DNA of 64,000 nucleotides from Calendula officinalis (GCA_963853835.1 OY970832.1:33678208-33742207), one strand, 5' to 3'; positions 47,870 to 59,897 are shown, numbered from the stretch's first letter. A program made the numbers and translations. Notes: generated by a model not told the origin, from the letters alone.

Positions 47870-49520
47870 AAAATGACATATTTGCCCTTAAAACTCAGGA
47901 AATCGCGCGCCTAGAGCGTTCTTAAGATTTCTTTGATACCTATTTATTTTGTTTTATTATTAATAACAATAATTAATAGTTTAATACTAGTTTTTAGGCA
48001 TCGGCTAAACTTTTGAATTTTGCCCTTTCAGAGAAAGGGTTTTATTATTAACAACCGTTTAATAGTTGTAATAATTATTTTTGTTTAATCACATATGATG
48101 AATTAACCACAATTAGTAAAAGTCCACACATTTTATGATTTAAAAATTATACTTAAACATACGATTAATCCTTGATGATTAATCATGTATGGTAGAAAAA
48201 GATGATTAAATTTGAATTTAAAAGTTTTAACAATAAGAACACAAATTATAAATAACCGCCCCTAATATGTAAGAATTAACCCCAATCCTTAAAAGTATAA
48301 ATGTTTCATGCATGTAACTACCTGTTAATTACAATTATAAGGGATGTCATTTAATAAAATCCAACAGTTATTGAGGATGAAAATTGTTTAATCATATATT
48401 CATAAAACATATATTGATAAATTATTATATGTATTGTTTACTCACAAATGATTAATCATGTCGATTAATCCGTTCAAGAATTGTACTTATTATTTACATT
48501 TAATATAAGCGTTTAATAATTCATGATTAAAAATGACCAAATGAGATTATGATACCTCAAAACAGAAGATAGTTTAATCATTAGTGATTAAATAAAAAAT
48601 TATATCATTTGTTATAAAGCATGATATTCAATTTTTAAATTATACGTTGGGTTTTGATAATGACATCCCTTAGGGGAAGTTGTTCCTAAAATGTAAGAGT
48701 CGGTTACTGATGAATGTCCAAGTTTTTTATGCATGTCTTTTGACAGCCCTTATTTATCAAAACCGTTAAACATAACTATTTATCATATATGGTTAATAAA
48801 CTATCCCTACATTTTAGGAATAAACCATCATCTATAAAAGTACAAACGTTATTAAGGGCGAAAATTGAAAATATGAAACTTTTTTAGACGCGGGTAAGTT
48901 GAAAAAATATTCACTCACAAAAAACAGACACACACACGAACTGCTCATTCCCCCCTTTCTCTCTGGAAAATTTCGATAATCCCTTTCCAAATCCTAACTT
49001 TCCATCCTTTAACCACTCAAATAGACTATTTAGTCACGTTTCCTTATATTTAATGTATTTTTATTTTAAATTCTAATTACGGAGTATGTGTTTGATTAAT
49101 CATATATGATGCAATGAGCCGTTAAATTTGAACATACGCCAGATTGTGATATGTTGATTAATCATGGATGATTAAATGAGCTTTGATTTAGAAATGTTTA
49201 ATCGACACTTAATATTACATGATTAAAACGTATCAAAATAATTTTATGAAACTTCATTAAAAACATCAATTGTTATACATGATTGATTATATGAGTTTTG
49301 ATTTAACAAGGTTTATTGATTGTTTATCCATTTTTCATTAAAATGTGTATGACTTTTATGAAATTTAATATTTTTATTTTTTGCAGATTTAATTGAAATA
49401 GAAGAAATAAAAGTCATAGAAAAAAGGAAAAGAAAAACATCGAAATCTAAAAAAAAATGATACAGAAAAACGAAGAAAAATGTTAGAAGAATCAACAAAA
49501 GCAAAAAAGGAGAAAAAAAA
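47870..49520. other. Gene-free A+T-rich spacer with palindromes
   Basis: Near 47850 and 47905 the word CGCGCGCCTA is repeated. 48050-49330 is A+T-rich with scattered TTTAATCAT and ATGATTAA words, more decayed than at 37-42 kb. No gene seen. This is probably the outer flank of MULE B; I could not find a terminal inverted repeat. Confidence 0.5.
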
Positions 49521-49529
49521 AATACACTT

Positions 49530-50165
49530 CAATGAAAAACAGATGTTCTTCAGAATCTTTGCTTGACATTGTAAAAGGTTTTAACAAGCATCCGAAAGAA
49601 ACAATAAGAGAAATAGGTTTCGGAATCTTGTTAAAACTAAAATCAATGATTTACCTCTTACATTAGGTTTAAATCTTCTCAACAAGTTCAATAATGTCAA
49701 GATGGCTATAGAGCTCAAAGAGGGAAATATTGAAGTTAATGTGCAATCTGTTCATGATATTCTAGGAATATCAATTGGAGGAGTTAAGATTGAGGATCTA
49801 AAATTTGCTTATTTTGATAAAAATTAATTGTAGTTTGTATAATTTGAATCAAAATATTTCCAAAAATTGAAGACATTAGATTGATAGGTATTAAGAAGCA
49901 AATTTTACCGTCAACGGAAATAGATTTTGAGTTCAAAATAAACTTTCTCTTGTTGTTCATAAATACTTTATGCGAGAATTCATCAAATGGAAAATTCAAT
50001 ATAACTCCTTTGTATAACATCCAAAGGAATACAGATATAAAAAATATAGATTGGTGTCACTATATATGTTGTTGAATGTCTAAAATCAACAAAGAGGAGA
50101 TACAACCCAAAATCTCAAAACTCTTACTTCTTTGGTCCTGTAGCATATTTGATTGTAAGTGACGT
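49530..50165 (+). pseudogene. Third ULP1-like relic (plus strand)
   Basis: Conserved blocks appear across frames: RCSSESLLDIVKGFNKHP, REIGFGILLKLK, then after a frame change NKFNNVKMAIELKEGNIEV and QSVHDILGISIGG. Then come IGIKKQILPSTEIDFEFKIN, NIDWCHYI and YFFGPVAYLI. Order and motifs match gene B exon 3 and beyond. Several frameshifts and stops; no protease domain. It is opposite in orientation to gene B, and its second half is duplicated at 50674-51002. Confidence 0.75.
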
Positions 50166-51240
50166 AACATATAATACTTTTATTTTAAAATGATACTTCA
50201 TATAAGATTATGTAGGAGCTAATACCAATTTTCATTATATAAAATACAATACAATGAGGGAAATTGACTAAAAACGTTTACAAAGATTGAAACAAAATTA
50301 AATAGAACAAACAAGTACACGGTTTTGGTTAAGTCTCATGAAATTCACGATCCCCTTAAAATAGCTTCATTGTCTATTTCCCAGGGTAAAACAACTGAAT
50401 AGTTTTAAACTACCGAATATAATCCAAGCCAGAACACTAACAAAAATTTAGAGTGTTTTCTTTAAGAGAGAAAGCTGTGAAAGAAGAAGTATGTGATCAA
50501 GGTGTGTCTACAAATGAGACCCAAGGTCTCTATTTATAGTGTATAATGATAGCTAATTTTACTCAAAACATTAAATGCATTCAATAATATTAAACAAGAA
50601 ATCAAAACAGTAATCTGCAATTACTGCTGTTTTTTCGTAACTGCCAGCGGAAACAGTAATCTGCAATTACTGCTGATAGGTATTAAGAAGCAAATTTTAC
50701 CGTCAACGGAAATAGATTTTGAGTTCAAAATAAACTTTTTCTTGTTGTTCATAAATACTTTATGCGAGAATTCATCAAATGGAAAATTCAATATAACTCC
50801 TTTGTATAACATCCAAAGGAATACATATATAAAAAATATAGATTGGTGTCACTATATATGTTGTTGAATGTCTAAAATCAACAAAGAGGAGATACAACCC
50901 AAAATCTCAAAACTCTTACTTCTTTGGTCCTGCAGCATATTTGATTGTAAGTGACATAACATATAATACTTTTATTTTAAAATGATACTTCATATATGAT
51001 TATGTAGGAGCTAATACCAATTTTCATTATATAAAATACAATACAATGAGGGAAATTGGCTAAAAACGTTTACAAAGATTGAAACAAAATTAAGTAGAAC
51101 AAACAAGTACACGGTTTTGGTTAAGTCTCGTGAAATTCACGATCCCCTTAAAATAGATTCATTGTCTATTTCCCAGGGTAAAACAACCGAGTAGTTTTAC
51201 ACTACCGAATATAATCCAAGCCAGAACACTAACCAAAATT
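49884..51240. repeat. Tandem duplication: ULP1 fragment plus LTR segment
   Basis: 49884-50210 (ULP1-like fragment) and 50674-51002 differ at only about five positions by eye. Each is followed by the same LTR start, TGTAGGAGCTAATACC (50211 and 51003), and about 235 matching bases. The first copy of the LTR stops at about 50673 where the second ULP1 copy begins; the second continues as the Copia-D LTR. Confidence 0.85.
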
Positions 51241-51502
51241 ACTGCTGTTTTTTCGTAACTGCTAGCACTGGTCAGTATTGGAAGTCAGTCCGGGAACTCA
51301 GTATTGGAACTCAGCGCAGTCGGTCAGTATTGGAACTCAGTACAGGAAGTCTAATGCGCAGGGCAGTACTGCAGTTCAGCGCAGGAACTCAGTATTGGAC
51401 TGCAGGTCAGTACTGCAGCTCAGTCCAGGCAGTCTGCACAACAGATCAGTGCAGCAGCTCAGTATTGGACTGTAGCTCAGCGCAGCTCACGGGTCAGTAC
51501 TG
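51003..51502 (-). repeat. Copia-D 3' LTR, first part (split)
   Basis: It runs from TGTAGGAG to the Copia-C insertion. 51264-51500 is a G+C-richer stretch of short CAGTATTGG/AACTCAG/CAGTACTG words in loose tandem order. Copia-C inserted into one of these CAGTACTG words. Confidence 0.8.
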
Positions 51503-52107
51503 TAATGGTGATTTTCGGTTGAACAAGTAACATAAACGCAGCGGAAAAATGTTTATCACCATAAACGGATCTAATATTGAATGACACAATTAAACTACTT
51601 AATAAATCAAAGAGAATGGATGATAAATTCATACCCTAGTTGCCTTTGATCAATGGGGATTCGGTGGTGAAGATGCACGAACGAAACCAAATATTCCAAT
51701 GGGGAATATCTCCAAAGCTAGTCCACACAACACTTGCTTGAACACCAAAGGAGGATGCTAGTCCTTGTGCTTGAAGAGAAGAATCAAAAGAACTCTAGAG
51801 GGTGTTATGGGGGTGCGGCCGAATGGGTGAGGGAGAGAGGGATTATGGTTACCCTAATCCCTTTTAAATGACTTCCTTACCAAGTTTGTCTATTTTTGCA
51901 CTCTAGCCCCTTTCCTTTAGTTCTTCTCATAAGCACACAATTAGTTTCAATATTAACATTTAATATTAAACTATAATATATATTAATGCAATTACACTAA
52001 TTACATTAATGATATGATGGTGTTTAGTGTTTAAGTGTGTGACCCTTTAGGCTCACATACAACTAGCCATATAACTATATGTTATACGCGTGAAGCATGT
52101 TCCAACA
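51503..52107 (-). repeat. Copia-C 3' LTR
   Basis: 605 bp, TAATGGTGATTTTCGG to ATGTTCCAACA. Same length as the 5' LTR, with scattered substitutions and two compensating 1-bp indels. Confidence 0.93.
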
Positions 52108-52117
52108 GCTCCCACTT
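52108..52117 (-). other. Copia-C polypurine tract
   Basis: AAGTGGGAGC on the minus strand, adjoining the 3' LTR; identical to that of Copia-B. Confidence 0.8.
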
Positions 52118-52949
52118 GCGCACGTGATAACATCAAGTAGTTATACAAGCAAAGTATAGAGTCTAGCAACCCGCCAATGCCCCTATGAGTACATGAGGAG
52201 TTTCATAAAATCTTTGTTCAAGGTTTTTCAAGCAGTTATCCTTTTGTTACTGATACTATGTTGAATTTTAGACAAGGATCAAAGTCAATCTAAAATTTCA
52301 ACGATTCTGTTTCTCGATCTATATAATGAAGTAGATTACCAAAACCAATCAAGATTCATCTTGATTACCTTTTGGGTGTGGCCACACATACATCTATTCA
52401 AAATCATCGAGGGGCCAGTAGTATCTAATCCACATACGTGGAGGAACAAATTCTTTATTGACTGCATGTGTCTGTCATATGCTTAATGACAAACCCGATA
52501 ATGGTTGTTATAGCATCCTTATTCAGGTCAGCGTTTAACCACATCAAAGTTTGTCCCTCTACATACACAAACCAACTTGCATCTCAAGTCAGAGGATAAG
52601 TGACAAAGCCTTTGTGAGATTCACTTGTGACATAAATGCAGGAAGTGAATTCTCATAGGTTGGGTCAGTCCAATCGTGCATCGTTATGAACGACATGTGA
52701 GTTTGATTTCATCATCCTTAGTCATACTAAGATAATGTCATCAATGCCCTCAGATTTGTCTTAATAATATTCCTATATTATTAATATGACAATGGACAAT
52801 TTAGAATATAAAACACAGTAAATATTCATGGATATAAACATGCAAATATAGATCACAGTAGATAATCATATAAAAACGATCATATCAAGTATATCAATTT
52901 ATTCCAATAAAAACTGCTCAATGTTCCATTATCCAAATACTAATACAGA
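52118..52949 (-). other. Copia-C 3' untranslated interior
   Basis: About 830 bp between the pol stop and the purine tract, aligned with 7505-8339 of Copia-B. It is A+T-rich and has no frame of note. Confidence 0.6.
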
Positions 52950-54053
52950 TTACATGAAACTACTAGCTGGTCGAAGCCCAATGTTTCTAGCATGCTCAAT
53001 ATGTTTGGTACATGACATTGGCTTCGTGAAGGGATCAGCTAAGTTGTCATCTGTATGAACTTTCAACAAGCGTACATCTCCCATTAGGATCGCATCTCTA
53101 ATGTAGTGAATCTTCCTCCGATAATGTCTGGCGCCCTTCTGAACACCGGGTTCGTTGGCAATGATGATAGCACCTGTGTTGTCACAGTACATATCCATAG
53201 GTCTTTCATTACTGGGGAAAACTCCAAGCCCAGAAATGAATTTCCTCATCCAAACAGCTTCCATTGCAGCTTCAGTAGTTGCAATGTATTCAGATTTTGT
53301 AGAACACATAGCGATAGTGCTCTGCTTTGCACTCTTCCAATCAACAGCGCCTCCGTTCAAAACGAAAACATACCCCGTTTGAGATTTGGAATCATCTCTA
53401 TCAGTCTCAAAACTAGCATCAGAATAGAAAGTGACGCTTAGTTCATCTTGACTTTCACCACCATAAACAAGAAACATATCTTTAGTATTCCTAAGATACT
53501 TCAGTATGTTCTTAACAGCAGTCCAGTGACTCTCACCTGGATTCTGTTGATATCGACTTGTAAGGTTCTGAGAGAACGCTACATCAGGTCTTGTGCACCG
53601 TACAACATACATGATTGACCCTACTGCCGAGGCATAGGGGACATCACACATACGTTTCATCTCATCAGGTGAGGACGGTCCTTGAGTCTTACTCAAGTGT
53701 ACATTGTGTTGCATAGGAAGGTTTCCACGTTTGGAAGCATCCATTCTAAACCGTTTTAGAATCTTATTAATGTACGCACTTTGACTAAGTCCGATTAACC
53801 GCTTAGATCTATCTCGGTAGATCTTTATACCAAGTATGTATGCCGCTTCCCCAAGATCCTTTATAGCGAAGCGCTTCCCAAGCCAGGATTATACATCTTG
53901 TAGCATTGGAATGTTATTTCCTATGAGTAGTATGTCATCGACATATAGGATTAGGAAGACGGCAATGCTCCCACTAGCTCTTACATATACACATGGCTCG
54001 TCGGGATTCTGAGTAAAGCCAAACGTTTTGACTTCCTCGTCGAATCTTTTGTT
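52950..54053 (-). pseudogene. Copia-C RT C-terminal half and RNase H
   Basis: In the same frame as gag. The RT palm motif YVDDILLIGNN lies near 53925-53950. A TAA at 53889-53891 stands where relatives have a sense codon (GKRFAIKDLGEA follows). From 53744 the frame is open for 264 codons: YLRNTKDMFL, SDASFETDRDDSKSQTGYVF (RNase H Asp), CSTKSEYIATTEA (Glu) and CDNTGAI (Asp), then the conserved end DDNLADPFTKPM. RNase H removes the RNA strand after minus-strand synthesis. Confidence 0.87.
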
Positions 54054-54584
54054 CTAACTTCTGGATGCTTGCTTTAGTCCATAAATGGACCTTTGAAGCT
54101 TACATACTTTCTTTGGGTGTTTTGTACTTACAAAACCCTTAGTCTGAACCATATAGACATCTTCATCGAGATGTCTATTTAAGAAAGCAGTTTTAACATC
54201 CATTTGCCAAATCTCATAGTCATAGTACGCTGCTATGGCTATGACAATCCTAATAGCTCTAATGTCGGCAACAGGCGAGAAGGTTTCATCATAGTCAATC
54301 CCGTAGGTTTGAGTGTAACCTTTTTCTACCAACCGAGCTTTATAGGTGTGTACATTGCCATCCATGTCGGTCTTCTTCTTGAAGAGCCACTTGCTACCAA
54401 CAGTCTTACTGTTAGGAGGAAGATCAACCAGAGTCCATACTTGGTTGTCTTTCATGGATTGCATTTCCGCGTTCATAGCATCAAGCCATTTGTCAGATTC
54501 AGAATCTGCTAATGCAGCTTAATAGTTAGGGGGCTTGTTATGATCCCCTAAACTTAGCTCCTCGGCATTGACATGGAATCCATA
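54054..54584 (-). pseudogene. Copia-C RT N-terminal half
   Basis: Copia RT start: WTLVDLPPNSKTVGSKWLF, YDETFSPVADIRAIRI, then MDVKTAFLNRHLDEDVYM with the first catalytic Asp, and KLQRSIYGLKQASRS. Stops at both ends are nonsense codons inside the polyprotein: TAA at 54519-54521 (after PPNY) and TAG at 54054-54056 (where relatives have Trp). Confidence 0.87.
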
Positions 54585-56261
54585 TCATTCAGGTGCATGA
54601 GGTGTCCTTGCGGACCTTCGAACGGGGACTTCATCATTTTGAGGTGCAACAGGAACAGTTTCATGTTCAGCCTCATCTTGATGTTCTCTAGTATCTACAA
54701 TAGGTTGTGCATCTTCATCGCTTAGAATCTCGTCAAAGTCGATGGTACTCCCACTTGCTTCTTGTGACATGAGATTGCTCTCAAGAAACTCAGCATAACG
54801 AGCAATAATTACTTTTTGCTCAGGTGGGTAGTAGAAATAGTAACCCATCGTTTCCTCAGGGTATCCTATGAAGATGCACTTGACAGCTCTAGGTTCAAGT
54901 TTGTTCGGTATGTCTCGTTTCACGAGAGCCTCACAACCCCAGACCTTCAAGTAAGACAAATTTGGGACTTTCCCATGCCATATCTCATATGGAGTCTTTT
55001 CAACCTTCTTGGTGGGAACCATATTCAGTATTCGAGCAGCCGATTTGAGTCCATAACCCCAAAAGGATAGAGGCAGAGTGGTAGGACTCATTATCGATCG
55101 GACCATGTCAAGCAAGGTGCGATTTCTCCTCTCTGATACACCATTATGCTGTGGTGTATAAGGGGGAGTGAATTGTGAGACAATCCCACAATTCTTTAGA
55201 TGGTCTTGAAACTCATGGCTCATGTACTCTCCTCCTCGATCGGACCGGAGAGCTTTTATCTTCTTGCCGAGTTGATATTCTACTTCATTTTGGAAAGCTT
55301 TGAACGTTTCAAAGGTTTCATGTTTATGTTTAATCAAGTAAACATAACCATAACGACTAAAGTCATCAGTGAAAGTAATGAAGTAGGTAGCACCTACCCT
55401 AGTTCGAGTTCTAAATGGGCCACATACATCGGTATGTATGAGTCCAAGTAGATCATTGGCCCTTTCGCCTACATGGGAGAAAGGCTTGCATGCCGTTTTG
55501 CCAGCTATACATGAAACACATTTATCAAATGATTCAGAATCATCTGATTTTATAAATCCATCGTTTTGTAATTTTAAAACGCGTTTCTTGTTAACGTGGC
55601 AAAGGCGACAATGCCATAGGTAAGTAGAATCCAAATTCTTCTTGGATTTCTTGTTGCTACAAGTATAAATAGAACTACTGTTTGTTACACGATCATGCAT
55701 GTCAATCTCAAAAATACCATCACAAGGAATAGCATTAAAATAAAAAATATTATCCTTTGAAACTGAAATACCATAATCTGTAAAAGTGTGAATAAAACCA
55801 TTATTCCACAAATATGAAAGCGATACTATACCCCTAGTAATACTAGGTGCATAGTGACAATTGTCCAATATAATAATTAAACCATTAGGAAGGATTAAAT
55901 CATAGCTTCCTATAGCTTCGACCGGTGCACGCATTCCATTGCCCATGTACAAGTCCAAAGCTCCATGGTTTAGCTTTCTACTTCCCCTTAGACCCTGCAT
56001 GGTATTACAAATGTGATTTCCACAACCAGTGACATATACCCATGATTTCTTAGGGAAAGCATATAGTTCTATTGTGAAGATACCTGATGTGCTAGCCTTG
56101 CTAGCTTTGTTCTTCATCAACTCCGCCAGGTAGGCAGGACAATTCCTCCTCCAGTGGCCTGTTTCACCGCAGTGATGGCAAGTAAGATCCTTAGCAGGAT
56201 GCTCCTTATTAGTAGGTGGGGGAACCTTTGGCTTGGGCTTGTAAACTTGCTTTCCCTTGCG
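54585..56261 (-). pseudogene. Copia-C gag knuckle, protease and integrase
   Basis: After the gag nonsense codon the frame continues with the CCHC knuckle CHHCGETGHWRRNC (about 56133-56175). The protease site reads WVYVTGCGNHICN; the family has an aspartate before TGC, here valine, so the protease is probably dead. Then the GAG-pre-integrase zinc block (WHCRLCHVN...CVSCIAGK) and integrase: DVCGPF, FTDDFSRYGYVYL, LRSDRGGEY, FTPPYTPQHNGVSERRNRTL, giving the D,D,E triad. It ends in TGA at 54585-54587 after ARTPHAPE, where relatives have Arg (CGA). Confidence 0.88.
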
Positions 56262-56957
56262 TTAGCCCTTAGCAACTACTTGCGGTTTTGGTTTTTGGAT
56301 CTTTCCTTGCCTTATGGCAAGGACAGTAGGGGTAGGAGTTTTCTTGGGTAGCCCAGCTTCCGTTTGTTTCAGCATAGCATGTAATTCGGCGAAAGTCTTC
56401 CCCATACTATGCATATGATAAGTCATGACAAACGATGCATGGTCCTTGTGAAGTGAGGTTAGAATTAACCCAATCCCAAGGATATGAGGCATAGGGTAGC
56501 CAAGTTTCTCCATTCGGTCTAGGTAACTCTTCATCTTCAAAAGATAAGAGCTAACAGACTGTCCCTCCTCCTGCTTGCAAGCATGGAAGGCTTTGACCGT
56601 GTCAAATAGTTCCTGATCAGCTTGCTTTTGATATGATGTCTTAAGTTCAGCCATCATATCGAATGCTGTGAGGTCCTCAAGATTCTTCTGAATCTCAGGG
56701 ATCAGGCTCACCAGCATGAGCGCGGCGACCTCTTGCTGTTCGTTAAACTTCTTGGTATAGGCCGCACGAACAGCAGCGGTGGCGGTAGTAGCAGGGGCAG
56801 GGGGCATCGCCTCCTCCAAATGGTGGTACTTGTGCTCGGCCCTAAGGACAATCCTTAGGTTACGAGCCCAGTCCACAAAGTTCGTTCCATCAAGTTTCTC
56901 TTTTTCGAGAACGGAACGAATGGTGGTGTGAGTTAGGGTTTGATTAGTAGAAGTCAT
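56262..56957 (-). CDS. Copia-C gag capsid region
   Basis: 231 codons from ATG 56955-56957. N-terminal LDGTNFVDWARNLRIVL and YHHLEEAMPPAPA, then EVAALMLVSLIPEIQKNLED and SSYLLKMKSYLDRMEKLGYP: the UBN2/retrotrans-gag fold that makes the virus-like particle. It is stopped by TAA at 56262-56264, just before the basic linker and zinc knuckle that continue in the same frame. Confidence 0.9.
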   Translation of the reverse strand: MTSTNQTLTHTTIRSVLEKEKLDGTNFVDWARNLRIVLRAEHKYHHLEEAMPPAPATTATAAVRAAYTKKFNEQQEVAALMLVSLIPEIQKNLEDLTAFDMMAELKTSYQKQADQELFDTVKAFHACKQEEGQSVSSYLLKMKSYLDRMEKLGYPMPHILGIGLILTSLHKDHASFVMTYHMHSMGKTFAELHAMLKQTEAGLPKKTPTPTVLAIRQGKIQKPKPQVVAKG

Positions 56958-58673
56958 CTACAAAATTAGAAAATTCATTAATTAGTATGTTCAATAATCA
57001 TTTCTTTTAATCAATTAACTACCCAATTAATGTTAATTAAAAGCTAAGATCCCATTGAGCTTCTATCACCGCATCAGTTGATCTGCTAGAGGTGATAGAT
57101 CCAATAGGTAGGTGACGTTCAACAATTGCATTACAAGTGCAACTCTTAGAGGTATGGGACTTCATGGCACCTAGTGAACAAGCATCTAGGGTCAAGTGGC
57201 ATGTTTGTCGCATCGTCGCCTCGAGTCAAGGTCTCACCGTTAACTCGATTAAGTTATCCAATGTGAAATCATGTCAAAATAGCTCTAGGTCTCACGCGTA
57301 GAGAATAGTGACCTCAGATCTAGATTCAAACCACGTCTCATGTGAATTCAAAAATAGAAGCAAGTGATTTACAACCGATTGGACGGCGTGACTTAAATTT
57401 TAGGTATGTTAAATTTTAATTAATAAAATTTTATTAAGATATGAATGAATCATGTACTTCATTCATACCACTTCATAAGTCCTTTAATAAACGGTAAAAA
57501 CTTTTAGCGATTATTAAGTGATAAGTTTCAAATCATATTTAAACTTAGTTTAATCTCAAAACAATTTTAGATTAAAGGTTAATCATCAATGATTAACTAG
57601 TAATCATCGATGATGAAGAGTTTGGATGTTTTAATGTTTGTGTCTAAAAACCATTTTTAATTGTTTTACTACTTGTATCTAATAGAAAAGAAAACAAACC
57701 ACAAACAAAAAATAAAACATGCAACAATTTTTGTGCAAACCTCGACCGATGAAATCCTAGGTTCGGTCACGTGAGTCATCACGACGGACCGAAAGGTCAA
57801 ACTAGGGGACGGGTCAACTTGAACCCAAACGGGCCTACATAAACCCAATGGGCTCCCACTTGCTCCAAGACATTCTTGAGCAAGTAGAAACCAATACTTG
57901 TGAAAAATTGCAATCTGCCAGAAAATTCCAGCAGACTTTGAAGCCCGAAAAGTCACTGAAGGATTCTTCGTTAGAATTCCCGGCCTTCTGGAAAGTTGTA
58001 GCCCACGACTTTGCAAGCATTTTAGGCTTTTGAATCGCCCAAAACGGATTCCGTATGCCTCTGGAAAACCGGTTTTCGTGCAGCCCTCGCGTTGGTGACG
58101 GAAATTTGTTGTTTTCTTCATTTGTCTTCAATTTTGGTCAACAATTTACAATAAAAGGAAATAAAGTAAAACAATCTAATCTATTTACTTTTCCATTACA
58201 AATTGCCCCAAAAAATGGCACCAAAATAAAAGAAAAAATTAATAAGATTACAACAATATTTAGCCAAAAATACACGGCTTTCCCAAATGAAACAAACATT
58301 CAACCACAATCAATCACAAGGTCTAGGCTTTCATCGGTTTGCACAAACAATCAACAATTGACAAGTTTTTGGCTTGAGATATGGCAAAAATACATGTTTT
58401 GCCATAGCAACAAAATGGAATAAAAATTAAATTCTAAGCCAAATAATCAAAAAAACAATAACAAGATTAATTTTTTGATTAGTGTTTTTGTAACAAGTAG
58501 CATTTAGGGTTACTAAAAATCATATTTTTAACCCTTGTTTTTCAAAATATTCGACAAAATTAAAGAACCCTAGGGGGGTTCAAAAAATTTCCGATCGGGT
58601 ATTAAAACAACATCAAAAAATCGAATTTTTTGCTACTTTTACAAAAACTAGTTAATTATATCATCAATATAAT
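56958..58673 (-). other. Copia-C leader with an extra open frame
   Basis: About 1.7 kb between primer site and gag, homologous to the Copia-A and -B leaders. 57669-58121 is open for 150 codons (MKKTTNFRHQREG...) and 57835-58131 for 98 codons in another frame. Composition is Cys-, Trp- and Phe-rich at the end; no family recognised. Conservation of both frames may simply reflect young copies. Confidence 0.65.
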
Positions 58674-58687
58674 GACTCGTGATACCA
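58674..58687 (-). other. Copia-C primer-binding site
   Basis: TGGTATCACGAGTC on the minus strand, one base inside the 5' LTR (58689); same as Copia-B. Confidence 0.8.
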
Positions 58688-58688
58688 C

Positions 58689-59293
58689 TAATGGTGATTT
58701 TCGGTTAAACAAGTAACATAAACGCAGCAGAAAAATGTTTATCACCATAAATGGATCTAATATTGAATGACACAATTAAACTACTTAATAAATCAAAGAT
58801 AATGGATGATAAATTCATACCCTATTTGTTCTTTAATCAATGGGGATTTGGTGGTGAAGATGCACGAATGAAACCAAATATTCCAATGGGGAATATCTCC
58901 AAAGCTAGTCCACACAACACTTGCTTGAACACCAAAGGAGGATGCTAGTCCTTGTGCTTGAAGAGAAGAATCAAAAGAACCCTAGAGGGTGTTATGGCGG
59001 TGCGGCCGAATGGGTGAGGGAGAGAGGGATTATGGTTGCCTTAATCCCTTTTAAATGACTTCCTTACCAAGTTTGTCTATTTTGCACTCTAGCCCCTTTC
59101 CTTTAGTTCTTCTCATAAGCACACAATTAGTTTCAATATTAACATTTAATATTAAACTATAATATATATTAATGCAATTACACTAATTACATTAATGATA
59201 TGATGGTGTTTAGTGTTTAAGTGTGTGACCCTTTAGGCTCACATACAACTAGCCATATAACTATATGTTATACGCGTGAAGCATATTCCAACA
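58689..59293 (-). repeat. Copia-C 5' LTR
   Basis: 605 bp, followed by TACTG, the right target duplication. Confidence 0.93.
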
Positions 59294-59298
59294 TACTG

Positions 59299-59897
59299 CA
59301 GCGCAGTACAGTCTAACACTCGGTACCGAGGAGGTCGGTATTGATCAGTTCAGTACTAAGGTGGTCAGTATGAAAAAATCAGTACTGAGGAGGTCAGTAC
59401 GAGACACCTGCAGTGTCGATGAGATGCAAAAATTGATCCGCACGAGCCCGAGATTTCGGAGCTGCATTCGTGTCCGCAGGTTTCCCGGGCGCACATGAAT
59501 TCAAGCCATTTCGGGCCACTCCGTCCAAATTATTTGCACCCCCCCCCCCCCCCCGCGCGTAGGCGTGCGGGTAAAACCCATGTATAAGGATTTAATCTTC
59601 CATCATACTTCCAACCTTATAAACCAACACATGGTTTGATCTTTTTCCAATGTGGGATACTCTCCCAACATCCCAACATCCCCACTTCCAAGATTTCTTG
59701 TTACAAACACCCTACTTTGAGAGTCGATATCTCATTCACCACAACTCGACTTAGGACACGCTATATACCGTTGCGTAGCTCTCACATAGGAGAACACAAC
59801 GCTATATACCGTTGCGTAACTATATATAACAAATATATATACAATTATATAGGTCCAAAGTTGGTGAAAAATCATTTTATCACATTTTTTTCCAACA
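59299..59897 (-). repeat. Copia-D 3' LTR, second part (split)
   Basis: It continues the CAGTACTG-type words (59300-59400), then has a run of 16 C (59539-59554), and ends TTTTTTTCCAACA before the purine tract. The total LTR is about 1.1 kb without the insertion. Confidence 0.8.

Larger units (their letters stand above)
51503..59293 (-). mobile_element. Copia-C, nearly complete Ty1/copia element
   Basis: 7791 bp. LTRs of 605 bp each (51503-52107, 58689-59293) start TGTTGGAA and end CACCATTA on the minus strand. TACTG flanks both sides (51498-51502, 59294-59298). Primer site at 58674-58687, purine tract at 52108. The LTRs differ at more than ten positions by eye. One continuous gag-pol frame runs from 56957 to 52950 with five nonsense codons and no frameshift. 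It is nested in the Copia-D LTR and is a sister of Copia-B and Copia-A. Confidence 0.94.
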
